A stretch of 64,000 bases of DNA from the NCBI GenBank assembly GCA_932294295.1, contig OW028575.1:41636753-41700752 (forward strand). Direction: 5' to 3'. Source of the DNA: Alitta virens (Eukaryota > Annelida > Polychaeta > Phyllodocida > Nereididae). Positions 33,801-44,100 of this stretch are shown in pieces (within the stretch, counting starts at the first letter, position 1; each line of letters starts with the position of its first letter). A model generated the notes under the pieces. It had not been told where the DNA came from. It made no database searches and was given only the letters and a program-made list of their open reading frames with translations. Position numbers and translations under genes: made by a program.

Positions 33801-34927
33801 AGGTTAATGTTGCATTTCTGAAGCTTGGGAATATTGCTCATGCAACGGTAAGCCACATCACTTAGCACACATACATCCGCTCCAGAGTCCAATTTGAACT
33901 TAACTGACCTGCCACCAACACACAGCTCAAGTTCCCATGGCCTGTCAGAACCACTGGAAACGCTACCAAGAAAATAATCACAGTTTTCGTCATACTCATA
34001 GTCACCATATTCATCGGGCACAACGACTTCCCGGACTTGACGATTTTGTGGGCAACATTTAGCATAATGGCCCCTCTGATTACACTTGTGGCACTTTGCA
34101 TTCTTCGCCATACAAAAGTTCCTATCTGCAACATGCCTCCGATTGCAGTATCGACACAGAATCTCCTCTGTTGACGAACTGGACGACTGTGCTGCTGGTC
34201 TTTGTCTTTGACTGCTGCTGTGAGAGCTCTGCGACTGCGACTGATGAGAGCCTCTCCCACGCCCACGACTGGCGTGACCACGTCCTCGACCGCGTCCACG
34301 ACTGGACCTCCTAACTTCAGCTACTGCTCTAGGATGCTGTTCGGCCAACTGTCTCTTGACAGACTCTGTGTTTCGGGCCAATGTGCAGGCTTGATCAAGT
34401 GTCAGATCATTTCCTTTCAACTGCAACTCTTGTGACACCTCCTTGTCTCTAAGTCCAACAACAAGTCTGTCACGAATTTGTTCTGCCTTTTTGGTGAACT
34501 CACAATGTGTGGCCATTTCGTGTAAAGTTCTAATGTAGGCCTCAACACTCTCACCGTCTTTTTGTGAACGTTCATAAAACATAGCCCGCTCATGAATCAC
34601 ATTTCTCTTTGGCTCAAAGTAGCTGTCAAATTTCTCAAGAACAGTCTTAATTACCTTGGCGTCATCTGCTGACAACCCAAACGACTGAAAAATTGTTTCA
34701 GATTCAGCTCCCATAGCATATAAAAGAGTGTTCACTTGAATTGTCCCTTCTTCGGCTGATAATTTTGAAGCTATACTGTAGCGTTCGAATCGTTGGCGCC
34801 ATGACTGCCAATTTTCAGGCTTGGTAAAATCCAACTCTTTCGGCGGCTTGAATTTCGCCATCTTGCCTTGTCCGTTCCCCTTTTTCGTCTCCGATCGTCC
34901 AGGAACCTCCGTACTACACTTCCGCAA
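30899..34927 (-). CDS. Gag-Pol polyprotein of the Mag-like gypsy element
   Basis: One uninterrupted 1342-aa frame carries all retrotransposon functions in order. Gag comes first, with a capsid-like helical domain after MAKFKPP. It is followed by an RG-rich tract and a CCHC knuckle, CHKCNQRGHYAKC. The aspartic protease has LDSGADVCVL. The reverse transcriptase has YMDDILVYG and LDFLGH. RNase H has SADASSYGLG. The integrase has an HHCC finger (HQGHQG...CSFCQEH), VAADL for the first catalytic Asp, FQSDNGPQF for the second, and SNGEVERAV for the Glu. No chromodomain or envelope follows. Initiation may be at residue 23 (34861) instead of 34927, since that Met opens the recognisable Gag. No stop or frameshift is present, so the element may be active. 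Invertebrate homologues are often annotated K02A2.6-like. Confidence 0.95.
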   Translation of the reverse strand: MRKCSTEVPGRSETKKGNGQGKMAKFKPPKELDFTKPENWQSWRQRFERYSIASKLSAEEGTIQVNTLLYAMGAESETIFQSFGLSADDAKVIKTVLEKFDSYFEPKRNVIHERAMFYERSQKDGESVEAYIRTLHEMATHCEFTKKAEQIRDRLVVGLRDKEVSQELQLKGNDLTLDQACTLARNTESVKRQLAEQHPRAVAEVRRSSRGRGRGRGHASRGRGRGSHQSQSQSSHSSSQRQRPAAQSSSSSTEEILCRYCNRRHVADRNFCMAKNAKCHKCNQRGHYAKCCPQNRQVREVVVPDEYGDYEYDENCDYFLGSVSSGSDRPWELELCVGGRSVKFKLDSGADVCVLSDVAYRCMSNIPKLQKCNINLKSVSGKLECLGTFSTKVLYKNIRYLLTFYVVAGATNNLLSRAACSAMKLLQVHLDETVRDDTVFGDLGKMNCAPVKIRLKPDAVPYSLHTARRIPIPLMEKVKAELNRMEREGVIKKITEATEWCAAMVPVIKKNGSVRICVDLKQLNKAVVRERYVLPSLDDLLPKLAGAQVFTSLDCSSGFWAIPLDPEAAKLTTFITPFGRYHFQRLPFGISSAPEIFQRVMADLLTEQEGTVLYMDDILVYGVSKEQHDERLKRVLETIRLAGLKLNKAKCEFSKSSLDFLGHRVSGTGVQPAPSKVDAVVKMKPPQNVSELKSVLGLFNYLCRYVPNLSSVLSPMSSLLRSSSVWSWGKPQDDAFKKAKDFIVRSPTLSYYDPTKPTIVSADASSYGLGACLLQLHGEDRKPIAFASRTLTDAEKKYAQIEKECLASVWACERFAQYLSGLRTFTLETDHKPLVPLMMTRDIDQVPIRCQRLLLRMLRFNPEVIHVPGKSLVIADSLSRRPLPHSVEDLELAQEVVAYVENVERGTFSPGKLEQVRSATDNDDELQVVMDYVLSGWPQYIRDVPQQLRKFFEIRHHLSISERLLLYDSRIYVPSALRADILSRIHQGHQGISKCLERARGSVYWLGISAQIQNVVQSCSFCQEHQRTQRKEPLMPTPIPERPWQRVAADLCDDNGVIYMVVVDYYSRYIELCKLARITTSDIVRELKCIFARFGIPEIFQSDNGPQFASAEFAKFAKEFDFVHSTSSPHFPQSNGEVERAVQTAKSLLSQSDPEIALMVYRSTPVTSTGFSPSQLLMGRQIRTTLPTIARNLQPGWPDQKAVQVNDDYAKTLHKQYYDRRHGVKLLSPLSSGQQVVTKLDSQKTWTGQSTVSTHADTPRSLIINNDKTSRSVRRNRRHLMPVDPPASLSNPVCERPIVANSPSPSPSPTAVTTSPLGRPPDPRKSVTQSGRISRPVQRLDL

Positions 34928-34971
34928 ACTGACACATTGCGGACATCCTTATATCCTTAGATATATGGTTT

Positions 34972-34995
34972 TTCGAATCCCGGCGCTGACCACCA
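34972..34995 (-). promoter_or_regulatory. Primer-binding site of the gypsy element
   Basis: Begins TGG directly after the 5' LTR. About 24 bases are complementary to a tRNA-like 3' end whose plus-strand version reads TTCGAATCCC...ACCACCA, including the T-loop motif TTCGAAT. I cannot assign the tRNA; the spacing differs by one base from a canonical T-arm plus acceptor. Confidence 0.75.
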
Positions 34996-35128
34996 TGTCA
35001 TGACAAACGCCATGTTTGTAGCACATGTATCTTTATTAGCATTGCGCATGCGCGGGGTTTACATACAGATAAGCAGGGGCACTTCGGCGACGTTCGTGAA
35101 CGGCCGTAATATTTACAATGATATGACA
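34996..35128 (-). repeat. 5' LTR of the gypsy element
   Basis: 133 bp, TG...CA ends; transcription of the element should start within it and run toward lower coordinates. Confidence 0.95.
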
Positions 35129-35133
35129 GTTGT
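35129..35133. repeat. Target-site duplication (right copy)
   Basis: GTTGT, the mate of 30191-30195. Confidence 0.9.
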
Positions 35134-35560
35134 CTCGCAGGAATTTCCTTATGTCCTCGATATATTTTAAAAATTTTGTAAAATGAACTCTTTTTGGTTG
35201 AGAAGATTGTCTGGTTTAAATGACAAATGTAATTTTTCGTTATTAACATATTTAGCATTCCTATTTCTCATCAGAGACGCTATGTTTGACTGCAGTGTTG
35301 CTCAAAGAGGCAATATAAGAGTTGAACAATATTGGACCCAACTTGGAGCCTTGTAGCACACCATGCTTTAACAGTTTTTTTTTGGAAGATTATTTTTCAT
35401 TATAATCACTAGAATATATACTGGTTGTGTTCTGTTGGATAAGTATGAGGTGAACCATTTAAGAGCTGTGCCTCCAATGCCATATTTATGGTGCATTTCA
35501 CAGACCTGTGCGGTGTCAATAATTTTGTTCTGGGTTTTACTGAAACAGTAACATGCCTAT
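35134..35560 (-). pseudogene. LINE reverse-transcriptase fragment, 5' piece (interrupted by the gypsy element)
   Basis: On the minus strand a frame with lesions reads HKYGIGGTALKWFTSYLSNRTQ, the motif that precedes RT block B in Jockey/CR1-type LINEs. It is followed by a damaged version of the QGSxLGPxLF block and LSFKPDN...NQKEF. Together with 30010-30195 it is one old LINE copy, split by the LTR element. Sequence to 36016 may be more of the same copy, but I cannot recognise it. Confidence 0.6.
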
Positions 35561-36179
35561 ACGGCCCCAAAGTATATATATAATAAATACCTACTACAGT
35601 ACCTACTTCCAGAGAGTTCTTTTGATAATCGACACTACAGTACTTTTGACCTGTTGACTGAAAAATTGGCTGGGTGCCTGAGGGTAAGCCTACCAAACAG
35701 GTGGGCCTAAAAGCCTAATTTTTCTGAAAACCATACACCAACCTGTGACCATCAAATCCTTGCTAAACTTTGACTCCGTCCATCTTGGGTTCATTTTCAA
35801 ATTTGATGCTCCTCTGGTTTTGAAGTGTTTGTGGTCTTGATATATAATTAATACAAGTGGTTGCCATTGACGTTCTGGTAGCCATACTGTCTGAATCCAT
35901 GAGATCAATACAAGCCATAAATAAGCGCCACCTGATGTTTTTATATCGACAAAATGTGATATATCCAGATGAACACTTTTATGCCAAATTGTGTTAATAA
36001 AATCCATTATTGCCATATATGTCTATGCTTTTAACCTGTCTAAATATTGTTTTAAAATGTCGCTTTTAATTGTCTTAATATTTTACATTTTTCTTATTGT
36101 TTTAATCAGTTTTATATAGGCCTAAAGTAACTTCATTCCTCAATGTATCTACATTTCAACATTATTTTGTAATAATATT

Positions 36180-36290
36180 GCGATAAAAATATCTATCTAT
36201 CTATCAACCTATCAATCTATCTATCTACCTATATCTATCTTTTTATCTATTTATCTATCTATCTATCCATATCTATTTATCTATAGGCCT
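36180..36290. repeat. TATC tetranucleotide microsatellite
   Basis: Imperfect (TATC)n with interruptions, between the LINE relic and CCDC33. Confidence 0.85.
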
Positions 36291-36579
36291 AGTGTATGTC
36301 TACATTAATCATTTATGCTTTTCAGTCTTCACATATTAAAGCACATGTTCCAGCAATGTAATTGTTATTGTTTTATCTTCTTATAAGACTTATTGCATGT
36401 TTTCACTTCTGCTTTTATTTCTGATATAGGTCCTATATAATAATGATTTTATATGGTTTTAATGATTGTGTAAATTTATAAATTATAAATAAGATAAGGG
36501 TCGAAGTATTAGACTTTTGCTCGTGCTTTTAGCATAAATTCTCCATAATTATATATATATTTCTATAGCCAGAACGTAG

Positions 36580-36850
36580 AGTTCTATATGGCTAGAGCCC
36601 ATGGACATTTTATCAGTTCTGGTTCCGGTATTGGGCACGAGTGGCGCTGCTGGGCATTTGTTTACTTCCGCTGAAATATATTCGTCTGCTGAGCAGAGAG
36701 GTGCCCGTTTACAGCTTTATGTATGAAAATTTGTAATCCTTTGGCTATGTCCTGTCCTTGGTCTATTGTGTTGTGCCGAGCAGAATTTCAACCTGAACGC
36801 ACTGGAGAATTTTAAATGAAATGTGGGAAAGTTGACATCCAGACGTGATT
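36580..36850 (+). promoter_or_regulatory. Probable CCDC33 promoter / 5' UTR
   Basis: A less AT-rich stretch immediately before the CCDC33 start codon. Position is the main argument; no TATA box stands out. Confidence 0.35.
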
Positions 36851-38101
36851 ATGGATAAAGAGGTGAGGATGCTAAAATTGCAAGTGAATATCCTGAATGT
36901 GCAGCTGAATGCGAGAGGGAGCTATTTGGTTCGACTGACCTTACTTTCCAGCATGACACCAAATGGAGAAGGGGTGTGGGTCAGAAGGGCTTCTAATGAG
37001 AGGGTGATTGCAAGTAATTACGCATTGATTGAACTGGATGCCGGTCTTGGATGTTCGCTTTCTCCTGATGCCCAAATCACCTTTTATTTCCCAGGTACAC
37101 TGTATAGAGCTACCACCATTGATATTTACTCCAAACATCAATGATACCACTTAGTGATTTACCAGTGGCAGAATCATCATAATAAGCATATTTTTACAAA
37201 CAATGGCATGTGTAAATAATTCACACTCCCTTCGATATATTAATGAGACCAGTAGAAAAAAAGTGCTTTGAAAATTAATAATTTTATGAACGACAAAATC
37301 TATGGTTTTTGTTTTTTTTGTTTTTGTTTTTGCAGATGCTTGCAGAAAGTGCTACAGAACGGACAACGAGGTATTTCTGACAATAGAAGCCCAAGAGAAG
37401 TCCCAGGCCCTTTCAGCAGGTCAGTGCACCTTCAGGGTCCTGCCTCAGACACAAGAGTCAGACTGGCAAGGTGGCCCTGCATTCTACACCATTGTCAAAG
37501 TCCTGACTTTAATCCAGAGCAAGGAAGTGAAGCCTTTGCGGTTGCATTGTGGGAAAGTGAAGATAAGAGCCACATTAAGTAACAAAGACGACAATACAGC
37601 ATTGCAACCTGTTTTAGTTGCCCCAGCATCGCCCTACCAAGGAGGTTGTCAGCCAGGTGCTGTGTGCTCCAGCCCTCCTGCTTCCACACATTATTTACCT
37701 GGTCTTCAAGGTCACCAAAGAATAAGACCAATCCTTTCTGAATTCTCTGGATTTGATATACCTTGGCAACTGAACAGACCTGTAAGCATTTTGTTTTGGT
37801 GTTCATTATACTGTTCAACTTATCTTTTAAGACCAGTTTTCTTGTACATATGTAGATGAGTCCATCCAACCCAGATAACATGCCACTGTCAGTGTCGACA
37901 ACTCCATTTCGGCCACCGTGTCAACCAGACAGCTGGATGTTAATTGCATCAGTGCTAAATTGGTAAGGTTCGATTCCCGGTCGAGCCTAACTTGGATGGC
38001 TGTTTCATCCTTCGTCTGTTTCATCCTTCGTCTCATTGCCATGGTCCCTGCCTGTCCTTATTAGCCCATCCGGTGCAGAAATACAGGACGTAAAGCCCAT
38101 A

Positions 38102-38139
<38 letters not shown>

Positions 38140-41100
38140 TATTCTGTCTATGCTGGGATATACACAGGTATAGGGCTATGTAGTCTGGCCAGCCAACTCC
38201 TGGGGTAAAATTGTAATATGGTGTAGAACCCAAGCCTTATCATTTTCCTCACTGAACAGTAACATTGAGTCATTGAGACATATGTATACATATATGATTA
38301 AAATATGAAATGCATTTTATTTTCAGCATCACCCACCACCACAATTTACAGTCACTGCCATGGATGCAAGTAGCTCATCACCAAGTCCCAGGAGTTTCCT
38401 CTCAGGCACATTCCATGCAGCATCAAATTTACCATTTCGTGAAGATGGCAGAGTGCCAACACCTCTCTTTTTGGTGTAAGCTTGGTGAAATAGATTTCTA
38501 GTTTTTCTTGGGTGTAAGGCAGAATAGATCATAAGATTGAGTTATTTCAATTTGTCATAATATAGAGGTTTTTAGTGTAGCAAGTGTATAATTTTTAAAA
38601 ACCACCTCACTTTTGTAAGGACCTATGCACAGTAATGTAATAAAATGTTTTCTATGGTACAAGAACTGTGCAAGGCTAAGTTAACATATACCTAACTAAT
38701 AATGACTATAGTATAACCCTAATTTCACAACTATTAACTGTTAATGCCAGTGTGTTAAATGAATGATGTTGTAAAAAGGGAGTTTTTACTGTGCATTACT
38801 AGTCAGGTAATAGATCGAGAGACAGACCTTGTCATTGATAAGAAGTCAGGGACGGCCACTATGCACCCAACAACAATGGCACTGTGGGAGGAGTCTTTTA
38901 TTTTGCAGACCAATGGCAGGTCAATGGCTAACTTTGGTGAGTTATCAAGTTTACAGTGTGGTAACATTTCTCACAATGTTCAATATAAAAAATGTAAGTA
39001 AATAATTAGTTTTTTTGATTTCGCAGATGTCAATTTAAAAGTGCTGGACTATGAGAGTCGGGATATCCTTGTGTGCTACACCTTCCCACTGTCCTTCTTG
39101 CAAGCATTTTACACGTACCATCTACATTTGACTATGGTATGCAATATTGCCCTGCATTGCTTTCCAATTAAGATGTTTATATGTACTTTTCAAAATGTAT
39201 TGTTATTGGTATGTTGTTTATTTTAGGCACCCAAAGACAAACCTTGTGCTGTCAGTTTGTTTATCACACTTGTCAGAACAGTCTCCTCAATCCCAAGTCA
39301 ACCAGAAAGACCAGCCCCTGAAGCTCTCCAGGTACTTGAAAGTTTTTACAAAATCTTAGATTCAGATTCATAAATCGTTTATTCAGCTCAAAATACAAAT
39401 AAATAAATAATAATAATTAATAATTACCGATAAATGTTTTAGAGCTAGGCAACCCTTCTAAGGTCATAATATTACCGCTACTGAAGGGCTGCCCAACAAC
39501 AAATATTCAATAAAATTCTATATTTAATTCTATAGGCACCTTGCCTTTTATCGAAGTCGACACACATGGTGATAAATAAAGGCATTAGGTAGAAATCAAT
39601 TTATCAAATATTATATATGTAAACCAATATATTTAAAACTAGGATGAAATAAACTGGGTCTATAAGATGAAACTCACATGCCAAATATGTAGCATTTTCT
39701 GTCACCCTAAAAGTGAATGCCCTTAAACCACTCGGGCATTGTACAATAAAACATTTTAGAATATATCCAAAGCCAGGAACAAAAGAAGAATCCCGAAGGA
39801 GTTGAAAGATACAAAAAGACAAAATAAAAGAAGGGCGAAAGCAGAATCCCAAGAGGGAACACAAAGGGAATATAGAAATGTGTGATTAGTAATTTAGTAT
39901 TCGGAACCGTATTCCTCCATTATAATGATGACTTCTTTGAATTTCAGGTAACTCTCATTGGCTTTGATCAATTATTAACTGGATTCGTGGGCCCCATTGT
40001 TGCATCCTTAAGAATACAGCCTGATCGTGCCTTCTTGTGAGTACCTCTGATATTAAATGCAATTTGCATTGTGTTTCTTGCAGGGAATGTATTTGCAGCA
40101 TATTGTCAATTTTGAGTCTTTTTTTCCACAGAGACCAGGATGAAGAGACCAGAAGTGGTGTTAATTTGAGGAAGATCTATTTTCCTGATCCAAATCCCTC
40201 TGTCTTTAACGTTGATGTTAATAGTCTAAATTCCCCACAGGTCGGTATTTATTTATTTTTTTCAAGCAACAATATTTGATTAAAATAAACTGCACTGCAA
40301 TGCAGTGTAAAGTTATAATATAGACATATGGTGGAAATACAGTGAGGTTCGTGTTATCTAATGTTCTGAATTGTCATGTTGGTGATGGTAATGAGTTAGT
40401 CTCAGGTAATGTTCTGTGTGCTTGTAGTGAAATGTTGTGAATGACGTCAGACTTAACTGTTGTGGGAATTACAGCCAATTTTATAGATTTGAAACTAATC
40501 TCATATACTTGGAAGCAAGCTAAAATCCAGAGGACATTATGTGAATCCAGGATTCCAGGATGCCCGAGTTTTAAGGCATTTCCATGACATATTCTGGCGT
40601 TTAGTTCTCAAGTCTATGAGATTGGTTTTCAAGACTATGAAATAGACTGTAAAATGAATGTCCACACGTTTTTTGTCATATTATTTTGCTTCTCTGTGAC
40701 CTTGGCAATTAAATGTTCATAATTATGACAAGATGGCATACGACTTTCATGGAAACTTTCCATTGTTTTATCACTCAGAATTAAAGTGGAGTTTGACTTA
40801 ATCCCATCTGTCTTTTGTGTTATTATGACAAGACGTGTGGACATTCCGACTCTTCAAAGCAAAAAGGGACTAATTGAAATTTTATTATTTGGGGAAATGA
40901 ATAGTTTGTACTGAAAGTTTGTTTCATTAAATGGTCACTTAGTACATCACAGATGGGGTTGTTATTTGGCATGTGGTTTCAATGGATGGTCTTCTACAGA
41001 TTTATATAAACAATTGCCATGAAAGACATGCTTGCGTAAAGTTTTTTGGATTACCTGCACCTTTTAAACCTTGCACATCCACATATCATCTGGAGCAATA

Positions 41101-44100
41101 TTGAACATACAACCATTAAGAACCTTATTCGCTGACTAATGAATGCAGAATATTTGCTAATTCTCAGTGCACAAAGGATCTTAATCTGCTTATGTACCTT
41201 GAAAAATGACAGTAGTCAATGCAAAAAGGTACTTAAGGCAATTATGGTCCTTTTTGCACTGAAATATTCTTATTTTATTAGCTACATTACTTCATGCAAG
41301 AGGGCACATAACAGATTTATGCACCTTATTGTCAACCTATATTTTCAATAGAAATTAATGGTTGCAAGAAGATGTCTCGTGAAAAAGTCAAACTGGATAG
41401 ATTTACTTGACTTTCAAGCCCAGTTATCTCTCTTAACTTTCACTACCCAGATCTGATATTTACACATTCATTGAATTGGCTTGTTAAGTTTTTAAAATCA
41501 CAATCATGCAATATGTTGCTTCGTTGTATTAATACTTCATGCTTGAGAAGTCTGAATATTTTGATATTATGTGTTTTATGAAGGTGACTTCACCTGGTTA
41601 TCCAGCAGAACAGCCTCGATGGAACCAGTCCTTTTGGTTCATGAGCCCAAAAGACATGGATGATATCAGGAATCCATCTGCAGTTATTGTCATAGAGTTA
41701 TACAAGGCCTCCTCTGGTGAGTATGTACTAGTGTACATAAATCTTAACCCATCAATAACAGATTATTACAGTTCATAAGAATAGCGTTGTTTACCACTTA
41801 GTATTAACAGAAGGATGCTGGTGTTTGCAACATCCCTTGGGAGTTTGTTACATCCCGTTAGGAGAATCCGTCCTGTCCCAATTCCAGTCACCCGAAGCTT
41901 CTGCTGGTCTTTTGGTCTCAGGCAGACAAATCCAGGTACCTTGATTACTAATTCATGGTAAACAGGAATGTATTGCAGAGTATAACTGATAGATAGCTCA
42001 ATCCTTTTCCTATATTCAGGGAGAAACATTGCGATGTGTGGATTCTCAAAAACCAACTGTGAGTTTAGTGCTCAGACTCCTCAGCTTCAAGGTACAGCAT
42101 TTATAATATATATATATCTATCTGAATTTAGATATGGCACAGACCAAAAATAAATAAATACATCAATTAAGTTACCTGTTTCATTTTTCCCACAATTTGC
42201 TAATTTACACGATAATTTCTAACAGAAAACTGAAGCCCCACCCTGCAGAGGAGACCCGTTCCATCTACCAGTCTTGCAGTTGCAGTCGCCCAGCAGCCGA
42301 AGTGATTGTACTCCTTCCTATGATATCATCAGGTGCTCATCAGACGTCCTAACGTTCCGAGATCGTCACCTGACCTCGTCTAGAACCCCCTTTGTATGTA
42401 GAACTTTTTTGGCGTGGTTATCTTTTTGGTTAAATTCATCCTTACTATTTGACTTTAAATTTTCATTAAATACATTGATTATATGCCTACTTTTTTGGCT
42501 GTATTTTGATTTTGAGTTTGTACCATTTTGTATACCAGTGTTCTGAAATATATACTGTTACATGTATACAGTGCTCATCTGTACAGACTGTATTTATTTT
42601 ACCATTTTAAACAACAATAACGACCCCTTGTCTGAAACCGTCAGCCCCTATACTAGCTTATACTGTAATAAGCTACAATACAATGGATTAAAAAAAGGAG
42701 TAGGCCTATGTACTTTCCCTTTTTAAAATGAGTAAAACAGTAACATGTGATAAACCTACTTACAATGATACCATGTACCTAGAAATAGGATTCGAATATT
42801 GTGTGTACTGTATCGTCGACTGTGCTATATGTATGCATAAGCTCGTAGCACAATTCCACTCTAGAGTCCCATTTATTAAGCCTGTGATCTCGTTATAATC
42901 TCTGAGATAGCGTTACTCTCTTAGTTACCAGTCAACAGAACAGAGTCCAAAAGAACTGGACAAGTAGGAACTTGTCAATCTTTGACATTTATGGAAATCT
43001 AGCTCCAAATAAACAAGACATTGTCGAATTAGGGGTACATTGTGATGAGTGTTTGCTTGATTCGGTGATCATGTATCGTACGACGGGAATGTAACTTAGA
43101 ACGTCAGTGACGTCATATAGGACATCAGGTTGTGCGACATGGCGACGCTCTACTATCGTCCTGAGTCCAGTGAGGTGAGTCACCTCATTGCATTAACTCT
43201 CTGATAGTATAAAACTGTTGTTATACCTGCACCTAAATGTTTGTCACACAAAAAAAGGAACCCATTATATTAAGAGCTCTATTAAGGTTGTGCTTTGAAA
43301 TTGAGCTACCTTGTGGTAAACATGCAATTGCCGCAATTGCCGCAATTGCCGCAAGAGATGAATAATATAGGGATCCAAATATGCACTTACATCAAACATA
43401 TAAAAACGACATAAAGGAGACTTAAGTTGGATATTGTATGCAACAGACGCGTGAAGTTGAGCTTAGAAGCTTTAGGTATGGTTGTTTATGGAGAGACCTA
43501 AAGCTTTGGCATTGTACCAACTCTGAGTTAATCCCCTAAATGCATTACGTCATCTATATTATTCTGTGAGAGAATTTCACAAAGAGCACTTATCGAACTA
43601 AAGAAACAGTTCTGATGTGCTTTATCCCACGGCCAGTGGCGACTCTATATTTCACTGTATTTTAAGCATTTATATTTCAGCTCTCTTTCAATGTTTGAAT
43701 TGCCGATTAAGCTCGTAATATATCTAAATCTTAGACCATTTTGGCCTATATGCTGGCACCTCATTGGTAACTCAATATGTTAGCCTACAATATTTTCATG
43801 CTCGTTTTATTGACAATGACAACATAGTGTTATTCTGAATTTCGGACATAATATTATGTGTTTAAACATTGATAGAACGTCGTTTGATGTATTTACAGCT
43901 TACACAAGACGGCCTGCCTGGCTACGATGCATTAGAAGGTATTCTGCCCGATTATAATTACATCTTTGTGGACCCAGAGCAAAGCACCTCCCATGCTGAA
44001 CCCAATGCAAAAGCTCGGCCAAGGGCAAACCACCCGCCTTCTACAGTGTGAGTTTCAAATTAAATATTCACTTTATATTCTTCAATTTCATGTATGTACA

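Larger units (their letters stand above)
30196..35128 (-). mobile_element. Ty3/gypsy LTR retrotransposon, Mag-like, near intact (4933 bp)
   Basis: All parts of an autonomous LTR element are present, reading right to left: 5' LTR (34996-35128), primer-binding site directly after it, one gag-pol ORF of 1342 codons, a polypurine tract at 30329-30340, and 3' LTR (30196-30328). The LTRs differ at one base out of 133 (30202 A, 35002 G) and are flanked by a GTTGT duplication, so insertion was recent. The short LTRs, single fused ORF and lack of a chromodomain suggest the Mag lineage. Confidence 0.93.

Noticed and set aside
35690..36016. 108-codon minus-strand frame next to the LINE relic
   Set aside because: I could not match it to LINE or host proteins, and it lacks clear splice or start context, so no function is claimed.
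37960..37985. A functional tRNA gene
   Set aside because: Only the B box and one side of the T arm fit; acceptor, D and anticodon arms cannot be folded. A SINE is more likely.
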